Source of the DNA: Chitinophaga solisilvae
GTDB lineage: Bacteria > Bacteroidota > Bacteroidia > Chitinophagales > Chitinophagaceae
Assembly: GCF_009928525.1 (NCBI RefSeq)
Contig: NZ_JAABOK010000002.1
Location: forward strand, 372,001 to 436,000
Direction of reading: 5' to 3'
Length of the DNA stretch: 64,000 nt
The notes below the pieces were generated by a model, which saw only the letters and a list, made by a program, of their open reading frames with translations, was not told where the DNA came from and searched no databases. This document shows, piece by piece, positions 23,066 through 31,412 of the stretch (positions are counted from its first letter, which is position 1; every line of letters begins with the position of its first letter). The position numbers and the translations under genes were made by a program.

Positions 23066-25531
23066 CTAACTATTGACAGCGATCAGTTTCCTTATCCTGT
23101 CTTCGAGTTTTTCGCTGGTCATGGTGTCGCGCAGGCTGTCTACCTTTATCGGGAAGCAGAAGGGGGTGAGCTTTTGCGGGTGGGTGATGACGATGCTGCT
23201 ACGGGCAATACGTTCCAGGGTTTCCCGCAGGCGTACTTCTTCCATCTCATAAAAGAAGGCTTCGTTGAAGGCTTGTTTCAGCAGCAGGTTTTGCGGATCA
23301 TAGTCACTGAAGACATTGAAGAGCAGGGAAGACGATGACTGGAGGTGCCGGTTGGCCTTGTGTTTGCCGGGATAACCCTGGAAGATGAGCCCTGCGATGA
23401 CGGCAATGTCGCGGAATTTGCGGCGGGCAGTCTCCGTCGCATTCACGCTGGTTTGCAGCTCTGTCAGCAGGTTATCGGCAGAGAAAAGTGTTTTGGCATT
23501 TTCCGTGGTGAGCGGAACCGGCTGATCTGACAACAGCTCAAAGCCATAGTCATTCATAGCGATGGAGAAGGTGATGGGCTGTATCCGGCTGAGGCGGTAG
23601 GCCAGCAGCGCGGCCATGACCTGGTGTACCAACCGGCCTTCGAACGGATATACGAAAAGATGATAGCCATCTTTAGTGTCAATTTTTTCTATCAGCAGTT
23701 CATCATCTTTCGGTATGTGCGATAATTCTTCCTGCAGGCGGAACAGCGGCTGTAATGCGAGCAGTTCCGGATCTTTGGTTTTACGGGAAAGCGCTTCATT
23801 GAATTTGCGGCGTAACATGCGGCCCAGGTTGGCAGACAGCGGGATGCGGCCTCCCTGGTAACTGGGTACGATGGTACGTTTGGCGTTGGATTTCCGGACC
23901 AGTACCGTCATATCTTTTATCAGTACAAATTCCAGGTTACGGCCGGCAAGTGTAAAGCTGTCGCCGGGTTGCAGCCGGGAGATAAATCCTTCTTCAATTA
24001 CGCCGATGTATCCGCCGCTCATAAATTTCACTTTCAGCATGGCGTCGCTCACGATGGTGCCTATGTGCAGGCGGTGGCGCATGGCCAGCATCCGGCTTTT
24101 GCAGTAGTAATAATCGCCCTGCCGTTCCAGTTTTTTAAATTCATCGTATACCGCCAGCGCATCGCCGCCGGTAGTCAGGAAGGAGAGTATCCATTTCCAT
24201 TCCTCTTCTGTAAGATGCTGATAGCAGTAAGTCTGGCGTACTTCTTCAAATATCTGCGGCGCATGGAATCCGTCTGATACGGCCAGTGTCATCAGGTATT
24301 GCAGCAACACATCGTAGGCGAGGAGTACGGGCATCCGGCTTTCGATGACTTCCTCTTCCATAGCGGTTTTCAGGGCGGCGGCCTCCACGAGTTCGAGCGC
24401 GTGGGTAGGCAGAAAAAATATTTTGCTGACAGCACCCGGCTGATGGCCGCTACGGCCGGCCCGCTGCAGAAGCCTGGCCACGCCTTTGGGACTCCCTACC
24501 TGGATAACGCTGTTCACCGGTCTGAAGTCTACCCCCAGATCCAGGCTGGCCGTACATACTACCGCTTTCAGGATCCCGTTGTGCAAGGCTTCTTCCACCC
24601 AGATCCTCAGCTCCATGTCTATAGAACCATGGTGCAGCGCCAGCGCCCCTGCCAGCATGGGCTCTTCCCTGAGCAACGACTGGTACCATATTTCAGATTG
24701 TGAGCGGGTATTGGTGAAGATGAGCGTTGTCTGGCTGTCTTCTATAATCGGTAATGCCTGCGGCAGCATTTTGGTGCCCAGATGGCCCGCCCACGGATAG
24801 TTTTCCATTTCGTGCGGGATCACGCTTTGCAGCTGGATATTTTTTTTCAGGTTGGTACGGATGATGATGCCATTGCTGTGATATGGTCCCAGCAAGACTT
24901 CCAGGGCTTCGTCGAGATTGCCGATAGTAGCCGATATACCCCATGTCTTTAACGGAGGGCGGCCTTCCTGTGTCAGCAACCCACGCAGGCGGCTCAGCGC
25001 CAGTTCCACCATGACGCCGCGTTTGCTGCCTATCAGCTCATGCCATTCATCAACTACCACCGCCTGCAGGTGCTTGAAAACCTGTGGATATTCCTTTTGT
25101 GCGAGCAGCAGGTGCAGGCTTTCCGGGGTGATGATGAGTACTTCAGGCATCTGTTTCTTTTGCGCTGCACGGGCGGCCAGCGGCGTATCTCCGCTGCGGA
25201 TGCCTACCTGCCAGGAGATACCCAGCTCCAGGATCACCTCTTCCATGGCGCGCCCCAGGTCTTTGGCAAGGGCGCGCAAAGGCGTTACCCACAGCAGCTG
25301 TAGTCCGTTTTTTTGTTTTCGCTGATAATCTTTAGGATGTGCATCTATCCAGGCAATGAGCGCGCCCAGAAATAAGGAGAAAGTTTTACCAAAGCCGGTA
25401 GGTGCATTCACGATCCCTGAATGTCCCTGCTGATAGGCTTTCCAGGCATCTTCCTGGAATCTGAAAGGCTTCAGCTCCTTATCGGCCAGCCACCCGGTAA
25501 TCACTTCCCATCCACGCGATTGTTGTTGCAT
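23066..25531 (-). CDS. Ligase-associated DNA damage response DEXH-box helicase (Lhr-like)
   Basis: The protein has 821 aa: superfamily 2 helicase with Walker A NAPTGFGKT (43-50), motif Ia TPLRALAKDL, DEWH box VVVDEWHEL (161-164), SATIGN (motif III), QRAGRSGHQPGA (motif VI), then the winged-helix and Lhr-like domain to the C-terminus. Length and motifs match TIGR04121-type helicases found with ATP-dependent DNA ligase, an MBL exonuclease and PdeM. Here it is followed by pdeM, while the ligase and exonuclease are 7 kb away. It is divergent from the purine permease. Confidence 0.93.
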   Translation of the reverse strand: MQQQSRGWEVITGWLADKELKPFRFQEDAWKAYQQGHSGIVNAPTGFGKTFSLFLGALIAWIDAHPKDYQRKQKNGLQLLWVTPLRALAKDLGRAMEEVILELGISWQVGIRSGDTPLAARAAQKKQMPEVLIITPESLHLLLAQKEYPQVFKHLQAVVVDEWHELIGSKRGVMVELALSRLRGLLTQEGRPPLKTWGISATIGNLDEALEVLLGPYHSNGIIIRTNLKKNIQLQSVIPHEMENYPWAGHLGTKMLPQALPIIEDSQTTLIFTNTRSQSEIWYQSLLREEPMLAGALALHHGSIDMELRIWVEEALHNGILKAVVCTASLDLGVDFRPVNSVIQVGSPKGVARLLQRAGRSGHQPGAVSKIFFLPTHALELVEAAALKTAMEEEVIESRMPVLLAYDVLLQYLMTLAVSDGFHAPQIFEEVRQTYCYQHLTEEEWKWILSFLTTGGDALAVYDEFKKLERQGDYYYCKSRMLAMRHRLHIGTIVSDAMLKVKFMSGGYIGVIEEGFISRLQPGDSFTLAGRNLEFVLIKDMTVLVRKSNAKRTIVPSYQGGRIPLSANLGRMLRRKFNEALSRKTKDPELLALQPLFRLQEELSHIPKDDELLIEKIDTKDGYHLFVYPFEGRLVHQVMAALLAYRLSRIQPITFSIAMNDYGFELLSDQPVPLTTENAKTLFSADNLLTELQTSVNATETARRKFRDIAVIAGLIFQGYPGKHKANRHLQSSSSLLFNVFSDYDPQNLLLKQAFNEAFFYEMEEVRLRETLERIARSSIVITHPQKLTPFCFPIKVDSLRDTMTSEKLEDRIRKLIAVNS

Positions 25532-25570
25532 GCAATGAAATTAGAACAAAATGATAAATCCTGAAACGCT

Positions 25571-25578
25571 TATTTTTG
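25571..25578 (+). promoter_or_regulatory. -7 box TATTTTTG 4 nt from the permease ATG
   Basis: An exact TAnnTTTG match that ends only 4 nt before the ATG at 25583. By normal Bacteroidota promoter geometry, the transcript would start at or beside the ATG, giving a leaderless or near-leaderless mRNA. Confidence 0.5.
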
Positions 25579-25582
25579 CAGC

Positions 25583-26905
25583 ATGCTCGCAAAATTTTTC
25601 CGGCTTCCCGAACACAACACTACTGTAAAAAAGGAGGTACTGGCAGGACTGACAACGTTTTCAACGATGGCATATATCCTGGCGGTAAATCCCAGTATCC
25701 TGTCCAAAACCGGTATGGACTTTCATGCACTGATTACCGCTACTGCGCTGGCTGCCGCCATCGGCACGCTGGTGATGGCCTTATATGCCAGGCTGCCCAT
25801 CGGAGTTGCACCAGGTATGGGCCTGAACGCATTCTTCGCGTATACGATCGTGTCTGCGATGGGCTATAGCTGGCAGTTTGCGCTGACGGCCGTTTTCCTG
25901 GAAGGGATTATCTTTATTTTTCTATCCCTGTTCCGGATACGGGAAGCAATTATTGACAGCATCCCGGAGAACCTGAAACATGCTATCTCCGTGGGTATCG
26001 GCCTGCTGATAGCGCTCATAGGTATGGCTAACGCCGGTATTATCGAAACAGGGATGCGGCATGTGGGAGAAGGTAAGCTGGACGGCGTTATTCTCAAAAT
26101 GGGGAACGTCACCAGCATAGGACCGCTCATTGCTTTGATAGGACTGATTGTCAGCGCCGTACTGATGTACCGTAAAGTGAACGCAGCCCTGCTGATAGGC
26201 ATCCTGGCAGCTACCGTAGTGGGTATCCCGCTGGGTATCACACATCTGCCGGAAGGACATTTAATAAGTCTGCCGCCTTCGCTCGCACCCATTGCCTTCA
26301 AGCTGGAATTCGACAAAATATTCACACTGGACATGGTGGTGATATTATTCACCCTGCTGATGGTAAACCTGTTTGATACCGTAGGTACGCTGATAGGACT
26401 GATAAACAAAGCCGGACTGATGGACGAAAGCGGTAAGCTGCCCCGTGCCAAACAGGCGCTGATGGCGGATGCAGTAGGCACTACCGCCGCCGGCCTGTTA
26501 GGTACCAGCGTAGTGACGGCATACGTGGAAAGTGCCAGCGGTATTGCAGCGGGGGGTAAAACAGGACTGACAGCCTTCACGGTAGCCATCATGTTTTTAC
26601 TGTCACTCTTCTTTGCACCGATATTCGCCATGATCCCGCAGGCTGCTACCGCACCGGCGTTGATAATAGTAGGCATGCTGATGATGGGCGCGGTAACAAA
26701 GATAGATTTCAATGATGTGACAGAAGCCATCCCGGCGTTTCTGGCAATTGTTATGATGCCTTATACATACAGCATTGCTGAGGGTATTGTATTCGGCATG
26801 TTATCCTATGTATTACTGAAAGTACTGACCGGGCAATATAAACAGATCAGCCCGGTGATGTATCTGCTGGCAGGATTGTTTATCGTTACCTTCCTGGTAA
26901 AATAA
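25583..26905 (+). CDS. NCS2 family purine permease (AzgA/PbuG type)
   Basis: The protein has 440 aa with about 12 membrane segments. Diagnostic stretches are the opening EVLAGLTTFSTMAYILAVNP, GVAPGMGLNAFFAYTIV, and LMVNLFDTVGTLIGL with ALMADAVGT. These place it in COG2252, proton-coupled hypoxanthine/guanine/adenine importers of the inner membrane. It probably feeds purine salvage. It is divergent from the repair helicase, and its stop directly abuts that of the convergent LD-carboxypeptidase with no intergenic base. Confidence 0.93.
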   Translation: MLAKFFRLPEHNTTVKKEVLAGLTTFSTMAYILAVNPSILSKTGMDFHALITATALAAAIGTLVMALYARLPIGVAPGMGLNAFFAYTIVSAMGYSWQFALTAVFLEGIIFIFLSLFRIREAIIDSIPENLKHAISVGIGLLIALIGMANAGIIETGMRHVGEGKLDGVILKMGNVTSIGPLIALIGLIVSAVLMYRKVNAALLIGILAATVVGIPLGITHLPEGHLISLPPSLAPIAFKLEFDKIFTLDMVVILFTLLMVNLFDTVGTLIGLINKAGLMDESGKLPRAKQALMADAVGTTAAGLLGTSVVTAYVESASGIAAGGKTGLTAFTVAIMFLLSLFFAPIFAMIPQAATAPALIIVGMLMMGAVTKIDFNDVTEAIPAFLAIVMMPYTYSIAEGIVFGMLSYVLLKVLTGQYKQISPVMYLLAGLFIVTFLVK

Positions 26906-27943
26906 TTACTGTTCTTCCTTCAGCGTAACGCCTTCCTCTGTTACGCTGAAGGAATGCATCACGCCGCATTTGAGGGCATAGTTATTCCGCTGGTGCCCTA
27001 CCGGGAAATTAAAGCATACCGGGTAGCTAAAGTCCTTTACTCTTTCACGGACCATATCATATACCGTTCTTCCGAATTCTTCTCCGGGATCATCCGGTTT
27101 GATTCTGTTAAACCCGCCGATGATAAGCCCGGCGAGGTTATCCAGCTTGTGGGAACGCTGCAGTGTTCCCAGCATACGGTCAAGGCTATACAGGTATTCC
27201 CCTACTTCTTCCAGAAACAGGATTTTACCGTTGGTATCGATTTCAGAATCCGTACCGGAAAGGCTTTGTATAACAGAGAGGTTCCCCCCGGTGAGTATAC
27301 CTCTGGCGGCGCCTTTACGGTTACTGCTGTCAGGTGAGGCGCTGTAGTGCATTCTTTTGCCGGTCAGCGCCTGGTAGATAGACATAATCGTATCCTGTAC
27401 TACCGGATCTGATTTGCTGAAATCATCCGGGAAGCTGTTGCACATTTTGGAATGCAGGGATGCTATTCCCAGATGACGGGAGATATGACAATGTAAAGCT
27501 GTAATATCACTGAAGCCAATAATCCATTTCGGGTTTTCCCGGAACCTGGAAAAGTCCAGCTGGTCAATGATACGCGCGGTGCCATAACCACCCCGCCCGC
27601 ACATAACCGCTTTGATACTTTTATCATTCATCATCGCCTGCAGGTCCTGCAGCCGCTCCGCATCGGTACCGCCGAAAGAATAGTCACGCGCGCCAACGGT
27701 CTTGCCTATACGAATATTAAATCCCCAGCTTTCCATAATACGCACCGCCGCCTGGATCTCTTCTCTCCTGATATATCCTGCTGGGCAGGTTATGCCGATA
27801 ATATCGCCCGGTTTCAGATAGGGAGGAACTGCAGGCTTCCTGGGAGTAACGTCAGCCGGAGTGCCAATAGCGGCAAGCGTTTTCAGGGAGTGCATACCTA
27901 CACCGGCGGTAACGAGGGATGATAAAAAATGTTTGCGGTTCAT
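26906..27943 (-). CDS. S66 family LD-carboxypeptidase
   Basis: The protein is 345 aa from the ATG at 27943. I chose this start because it opens with MNRKHFLSSLVTAGVG, a signal-like N-terminus resembling Tat or Sec leaders; an upstream ATG adds 9 unlike residues. The catalytic Ser is in the IIGFSDITALH context, the Glu in FLEEVGEYLYSLDRML, and the His in NFPVGHQRNNYAL. The family cleaves L,D-bonds in peptidoglycan tetrapeptides (LdcA) or related substrates. With an export signal it would act in the periplasm. It is convergent with the permease at zero distance. Confidence 0.88.
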   Translation of the reverse strand: MNRKHFLSSLVTAGVGMHSLKTLAAIGTPADVTPRKPAVPPYLKPGDIIGITCPAGYIRREEIQAAVRIMESWGFNIRIGKTVGARDYSFGGTDAERLQDLQAMMNDKSIKAVMCGRGGYGTARIIDQLDFSRFRENPKWIIGFSDITALHCHISRHLGIASLHSKMCNSFPDDFSKSDPVVQDTIMSIYQALTGKRMHYSASPDSSNRKGAARGILTGGNLSVIQSLSGTDSEIDTNGKILFLEEVGEYLYSLDRMLGTLQRSHKLDNLAGLIIGGFNRIKPDDPGEEFGRTVYDMVRERVKDFSYPVCFNFPVGHQRNNYALKCGVMHSFSVTEEGVTLKEEQ

Positions 27944-27981
27944 ATACGTAAAGTAAGCATAATTCAGCAAACATCGGGAGG

Positions 27982-28383
27982 TTATACGGTAGTTTTCAGC
28001 TCACGGACAGACCAGTGTTTTACGTATTGCCCGTCTTTCAGCTGGATGAGATCCATAATGCGCAGCGTTGTTTTTTTACCGGTGGGAGCAACGCCCAGCA
28101 GCTCTTCTACATGTATGCCGGTAAATGCCTTATGTGTGAATACCTTATCGTCTTCCGCCACCATGTCAAATATCTCCAGGGTAAGATCCGCAAAGGCTTT
28201 GCGAAGGCCCAGGAGAATAAAATCTCTGGTGCTTTCCTTGTCAGCCGGCCATCCCGGAGGAGCGGTGGCATTGATGAAATCCGGTGCTACTATTTCTTCA
28301 AAGGCCTGCAGATCGCCGTTAATGATAAATGCTTCATTGAATCTGCGTACCACTGATTTGTTTAATTCCTCTACTGTCTGCAT
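27982..28383 (-). CDS. SnoaL-like ester cyclase family protein
   Basis: The protein has 133 aa of the NTF2-like fold: MQTVEELNKSVVRRFNEAF opening, a middle PDFINATAPPG and FADLTLEIFDMVAEDDKV, and HVEELLGVAPTGKKTTLRIMDL. It matches the SnoaL/ester cyclase group, small scaffolds with varied activities; a cyclase reaction is not implied. It has its own TACCTTTG box and lies 63 nt downstream of the AraC regulator, which may control it. Confidence 0.82.
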   Translation of the reverse strand: MQTVEELNKSVVRRFNEAFIINGDLQAFEEIVAPDFINATAPPGWPADKESTRDFILLGLRKAFADLTLEIFDMVAEDDKVFTHKAFTGIHVEELLGVAPTGKKTTLRIMDLIQLKDGQYVKHWSVRELKTTV

Positions 28384-28403
28384 AATAAAATGTTTTATAA
28401 CAG

Positions 28404-28411
28404 CAAAGGTA
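28404..28411 (-). promoter_or_regulatory. -7 box TACCTTTG for the SnoaL-like gene
   Basis: Read on the minus strand, this is an exact TAnnTTTG match 20 nt before the ATG at 28383. Confidence 0.5.
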
Positions 28412-28446
28412 CATCCGGCAGCAGGGGAGGTGGTAACGGAATTGGC

Positions 28447-29304
28447 TCAGATAATTGCGTTTTTGGTCCGGATCGAGTTGGGGGTTATGCCGTAACGTTG
28501 TCTGAAGATGTGTATGAAATGTGGTACGTTCTCAAAGCCGCATTCCATTGCTATTTCAGCCACCTGTGCAGGAGTGGTGCGGAGTAAGGTATGTGCGTGG
28601 GCGAGCCGTTGTTCGTTGATCCATTTTTTGGGAGATGTCTGAAACAACTGCTGGAAATCACGTTTAAAAGAGGCGAGGCTGCGGCCGGAAAGTTTGGCCA
28701 GTTCAGCGAGAGAGAGCGGTTGGAATAAATGGGCCCTGACTATATAGGCGATATCTGCCGGCTGCGCCCGTACAATACTCTGCAGAAAGGCCAGTACCTG
28801 TTGCTTTTGCGGAGTGGCTGTGAGCAGCAGAAACAGTTCGTATAATTTCAGTGCCAGCACTTCAGGTGGCAGCTGCTGCATATGCGCAAAGTAATCCGTG
28901 TATTGATTACGGAAACTTTCGAGCAGCGGCGTAAGCGGTACTGTCAGGTGATGGCCGGCTGCCGCCTGCGCGGGTTCGGTATAGCCGGATTTATGCAGAA
29001 ATCGGCGCAGTTGTTCATCTGAAAAATACAACAGCAGGCTTCTGAATTGCAGGCCATCGGGCACATTATCTGACATTACATAAAATCCGCGTTTCAGCAT
29101 CAGCAGGGAGCCGGCTTCTACTTTTACGGTAGTGTCATCAAAGTGCAGCAGCTTATATCCGTGAATAACGAAGATGAGGGTATTTTCTTTCAGAAATACG
29201 GTACGATTGCTGACCCGGTTGCGTTGTTTCAGCATGGCAAAGTGAGTGGCGCCTGCTTTAAGGATTTGCTGATCGTCCTGGTCTTTTGGGAATTTCAGTA
29301 GCAT
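28447..29304 (-). CDS. AraC family transcriptional regulator
   Basis: The protein has 285 aa. A cupin-like N-terminal sensing region (about 1-150) is followed by the double helix-turn-helix DNA-binding domain (about 185-283): LSLAELAKLSGRSLASFKRDF and the second helix AEIAMECGFENVPHFIHIFRQRYGITP. It probably regulates itself and the SnoaL-like gene just downstream on the same strand. The ligand is unknown. Confidence 0.9.
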   Translation of the reverse strand: MLLKFPKDQDDQQILKAGATHFAMLKQRNRVSNRTVFLKENTLIFVIHGYKLLHFDDTTVKVEAGSLLMLKRGFYVMSDNVPDGLQFRSLLLYFSDEQLRRFLHKSGYTEPAQAAAGHHLTVPLTPLLESFRNQYTDYFAHMQQLPPEVLALKLYELFLLLTATPQKQQVLAFLQSIVRAQPADIAYIVRAHLFQPLSLAELAKLSGRSLASFKRDFQQLFQTSPKKWINEQRLAHAHTLLRTTPAQVAEIAMECGFENVPHFIHIFRQRYGITPNSIRTKNAII

Positions 29305-29398
29305 GAGCCAAAATTAATATATTATTTAACAACGCAGCCACCATAGAACTATTCCACGGTGGCTGGCTGATAGAATGGCAATGGATGTAAGCCGGTGC

Positions 29399-29983
29399 TT
29401 ATTTAGGAGAGGAAAAGGAATAGCTGATACCAGCCTGCACCACATTGTTCATACTGCCACCGGTATAAAATCCGCGGGAAGGAACAATGCCCCAGGTATG
29501 CCGCAGCGTGGCGCTAAAGCCATTGCCGAGATAGTAACCTACGCCAACGTTTACGCCAAGATGGAATTTATCCGCAGGTGTGAGGTTACGTTTACCTGTT
29601 GGTTCATCCTTTACGGTAGTGGTGAAGTTATAACCGAACTGGGGACCAGCTTCCAGGTATAACCTGGCAACCGGATAGTATTTTATCATTACAGGCAGGT
29701 GTACAAAATGTGATTGCACCTTCGTGTTGTTGTAGAAAGCGTAGGGAATAGATCTGGTCTGACCATAGGTGGAATACAACAATTCCGGTTGCAGGTGCAG
29801 GCTTTTATTGATGCGGAAATCAGCGTATCCGCCGGCATAGAAGCCCGGTCTCATTTTAGCGCCATATTCCTTAAAGGTGGAAACGTTAGCACCGGCTTTT
29901 ACACCGAATTGTACGCTTTTCTGAGCAAAAGTTCCCGTTACCGCTGCGATAGCCAGCAGCAGTGCCAATAGAATTTTCTTCAT
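29399..29983 (-). CDS. PorT-family outer membrane beta-barrel protein
   Basis: The protein has 194 aa with a signal peptide (1-20, AAVTGTFAQ). It then has an eight-stranded-barrel pattern: VQFGVKAGANVSTF, a Gly/aromatic-rich strand GFYAGGYADFRI, LHLQPELLYSTYG, and a terminal YSFSS. It belongs to the outer membrane beta-barrel (PorT/OmpW-like) proteins common in Bacteroidota. The substrate is unknown and no partner genes are adjacent. Confidence 0.8.
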   Translation of the reverse strand: MKKILLALLLAIAAVTGTFAQKSVQFGVKAGANVSTFKEYGAKMRPGFYAGGYADFRINKSLHLQPELLYSTYGQTRSIPYAFYNNTKVQSHFVHLPVMIKYYPVARLYLEAGPQFGYNFTTTVKDEPTGKRNLTPADKFHLGVNVGVGYYLGNGFSATLRHTWGIVPSRGFYTGGSMNNVVQAGISYSFSSPK

Positions 29984-30167
29984 TATTGTGCAGTGTATTA
30001 GAGTTGAAAGATGATGTTTCTACAGATAATTATGGTAATGCATTACGGTTGTAAAAGTAACCGCCTAAGTGTTAAAGAAATCTTTACATTCTTGTTTTTA
30101 ATTTTCTTTAACGTCATTGATAAGTTGATATGAATGAAGGGTATTCGTGTATGCGATAACGTTATAA

Positions 30168-30758
30168 TTACTTTCTGCGTGGAATGATGTTGCAGGAGAG
30201 TCCGGCACTGGCTATTCCGGGGATGTCCGTATTGTAATGATTGTTATTGAAAAGCCAGGAGATATGCAGCCCCAGCGATGCGCCGGCGATGGCAAACCTG
30301 CACCCGGCTGTCAGTACCGCTCCTGATATCAGTATCCTGGTGTCGGTTTCTTCTTCCTCTTCTGCATTAGTATTCCGGTTGGCATGATGGAAAGCATAGC
30401 CGGCTCCTGTAAAAAAGCCCCAGCCTGCAGAAGAGTTCATCATAGCGGCATGGCCATAGTTATAAGTTACCAGTAAAGGCATGTCCATCATGAAAATGCT
30501 GGTGGGTGTGCCACCGCCGCTGTTGTAGTTGTTGTGAAAACTCGCTCCCAGTCCGAGTTGTGTGCCCAGCGATAATGCAGCGCGCGCTGAAAACCGGATG
30601 GCATGGAAACGGGGAGCATATACCAGGCCGCCGGCAAAATGTGCAGGTGAATTATACAATCCAACACCTATCGCATGCGAAAACCTTTTAGGTTGTGCTA
30701 CAGCTGACAAAGCCACTGATACAGAACATACCAGACACCACAGGTAAAGTCGGAACAT
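30168..30758 (-). CDS. Putative outer membrane protein, unknown function
   Basis: The protein has 196 aa. A signal peptide (about 1-22, LSAVAQ) is followed by Gly/Ala-rich amphipathic strands (HAIGVGLYNSPAHF, GWGFFTGAGYAFHHA) and an acidic insert NTNAEEEEETD. It looks like a small beta-barrel. I do not recognise a specific family. It lies 35 nt upstream of nothing on its own strand and 35 nt downstream of the Lrp gene, so co-transcription with the regulator is plausible. The preceding 184-nt gap (29984-30167) shows no gene or structure I can name. Confidence 0.65.
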   Translation of the reverse strand: MFRLYLWCLVCSVSVALSAVAQPKRFSHAIGVGLYNSPAHFAGGLVYAPRFHAIRFSARAALSLGTQLGLGASFHNNYNSGGGTPTSIFMMDMPLLVTYNYGHAAMMNSSAGWGFFTGAGYAFHHANRNTNAEEEEETDTRILISGAVLTAGCRFAIAGASLGLHISWLFNNNHYNTDIPGIASAGLSCNIIPRRK

Positions 30759-30793
30759 AGATATTTAATAGGTTTAGAGATAAGTATACGGCA

Positions 30794-31288
30794 CTAATAT
30801 ACAACCTGATGTGTTGCTTTAATAACAGAGATAACAAAAATACTCTGTGTATGACTTAAATTATCCAGTTCACCGAGTTTATTCACATAAAATTCGCGGT
30901 ATTCATCCATATCTTTTACCTGTACCTTAATCATGAAATCAAATTCACCTGAGATGTTCAGGCATTCAGTTACTTCCGTGAAGGAAATGATTTCCTGTAT
31001 AAATTTCCGTCCGTATTTTTTGTTGTGTTCCTTGAGGGTGATATAGCACAGTACGGTGAGTCCCTTGTCAATTTTTTTCGGGTCAACGATGGCAGCATAT
31101 TGTTTGATGACGCCTGCCTGTTCCATTTTCCGGATGCGTTCATAAACGGGAGTGGTGCTGAGGTTCAGCTGCCGGGCCATATCCCGGATAGTCATCTTGG
31201 CATCTTTCTGCAACAGCTTTAAAATGCCCATATCTTTTTCGTCCAGGGATATTTGCAGTTCCGGCGTATTTTCTTTTTTGCTGTTCAT
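30794..31288 (-). CDS. Lrp/AsnC family transcriptional regulator
   Basis: The protein has 164 aa: an N-terminal winged HTH (about 15-65: DMGILKLLQKDAKMTIRD, STTPVYERIRKMEQAGVI), then the RAM/AsnC ligand domain (YCYITLKEH, VTECLNISGEFDFMIKV, GELDNLSHTQS). These regulators respond to amino acids or related small molecules. It is divergent from a 14-TM MFS exporter across a 124-nt gap that holds repeated GTTCTGAT half-sites, so it probably controls both. Confidence 0.92.
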   Translation of the reverse strand: MNSKKENTPELQISLDEKDMGILKLLQKDAKMTIRDMARQLNLSTTPVYERIRKMEQAGVIKQYAAIVDPKKIDKGLTVLCYITLKEHNKKYGRKFIQEIISFTEVTECLNISGEFDFMIKVQVKDMDEYREFYVNKLGELDNLSHTQSIFVISVIKATHQVVY

Positions 31289-31310
31289 TTGAATATGATT
31301 TTAGAATTTT

Positions 31311-31360
31311 GTTCTGATTTGTAGAAATATAATTATCATTTGTTCCAAAATTATCAGAAC
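31311..31360. promoter_or_regulatory. Divergent Lrp/MFS control region with GTTCTGAT inverted repeat
   Basis: GTTCTGAT (31311-31318) and its exact complement ATCAGAAC (31353-31360) flank the middle of the divergent gap. A minus-strand -7 box TAATTTTG lies at 31346-31353, overlapping the second half-site, and would drive the Lrp gene. This suits autoregulation by an Lrp-type protein, but that is inference. Confidence 0.45.
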
Positions 31361-31384
31361 TGTATAGCAAACGTACTAAATTTA

Positions 31385-31392
31385 TAGGTTTG
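31385..31392 (+). promoter_or_regulatory. -7 box TAGGTTTG for the MFS exporter
   Basis: An exact TAnnTTTG match 20 nt before the MFS ATG at 31413. Confidence 0.5.
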
Positions 31393-31412
31393 TGGCGTAG
31401 AAATATCAACTG

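Noticed and set aside
25864-26730. A 288-codon minus-strand frame opposite the purine permease
   Set aside because: Composition is the Ser/Ile-rich mirror of a membrane protein; no family resemblance.
29984-30167. Possible tRNA or small RNA in the gap between the two outer-membrane protein genes
   Set aside because: No cloverleaf pairing, CCA end or terminator could be found by eye. It appears to be an AT-rich promoter region.
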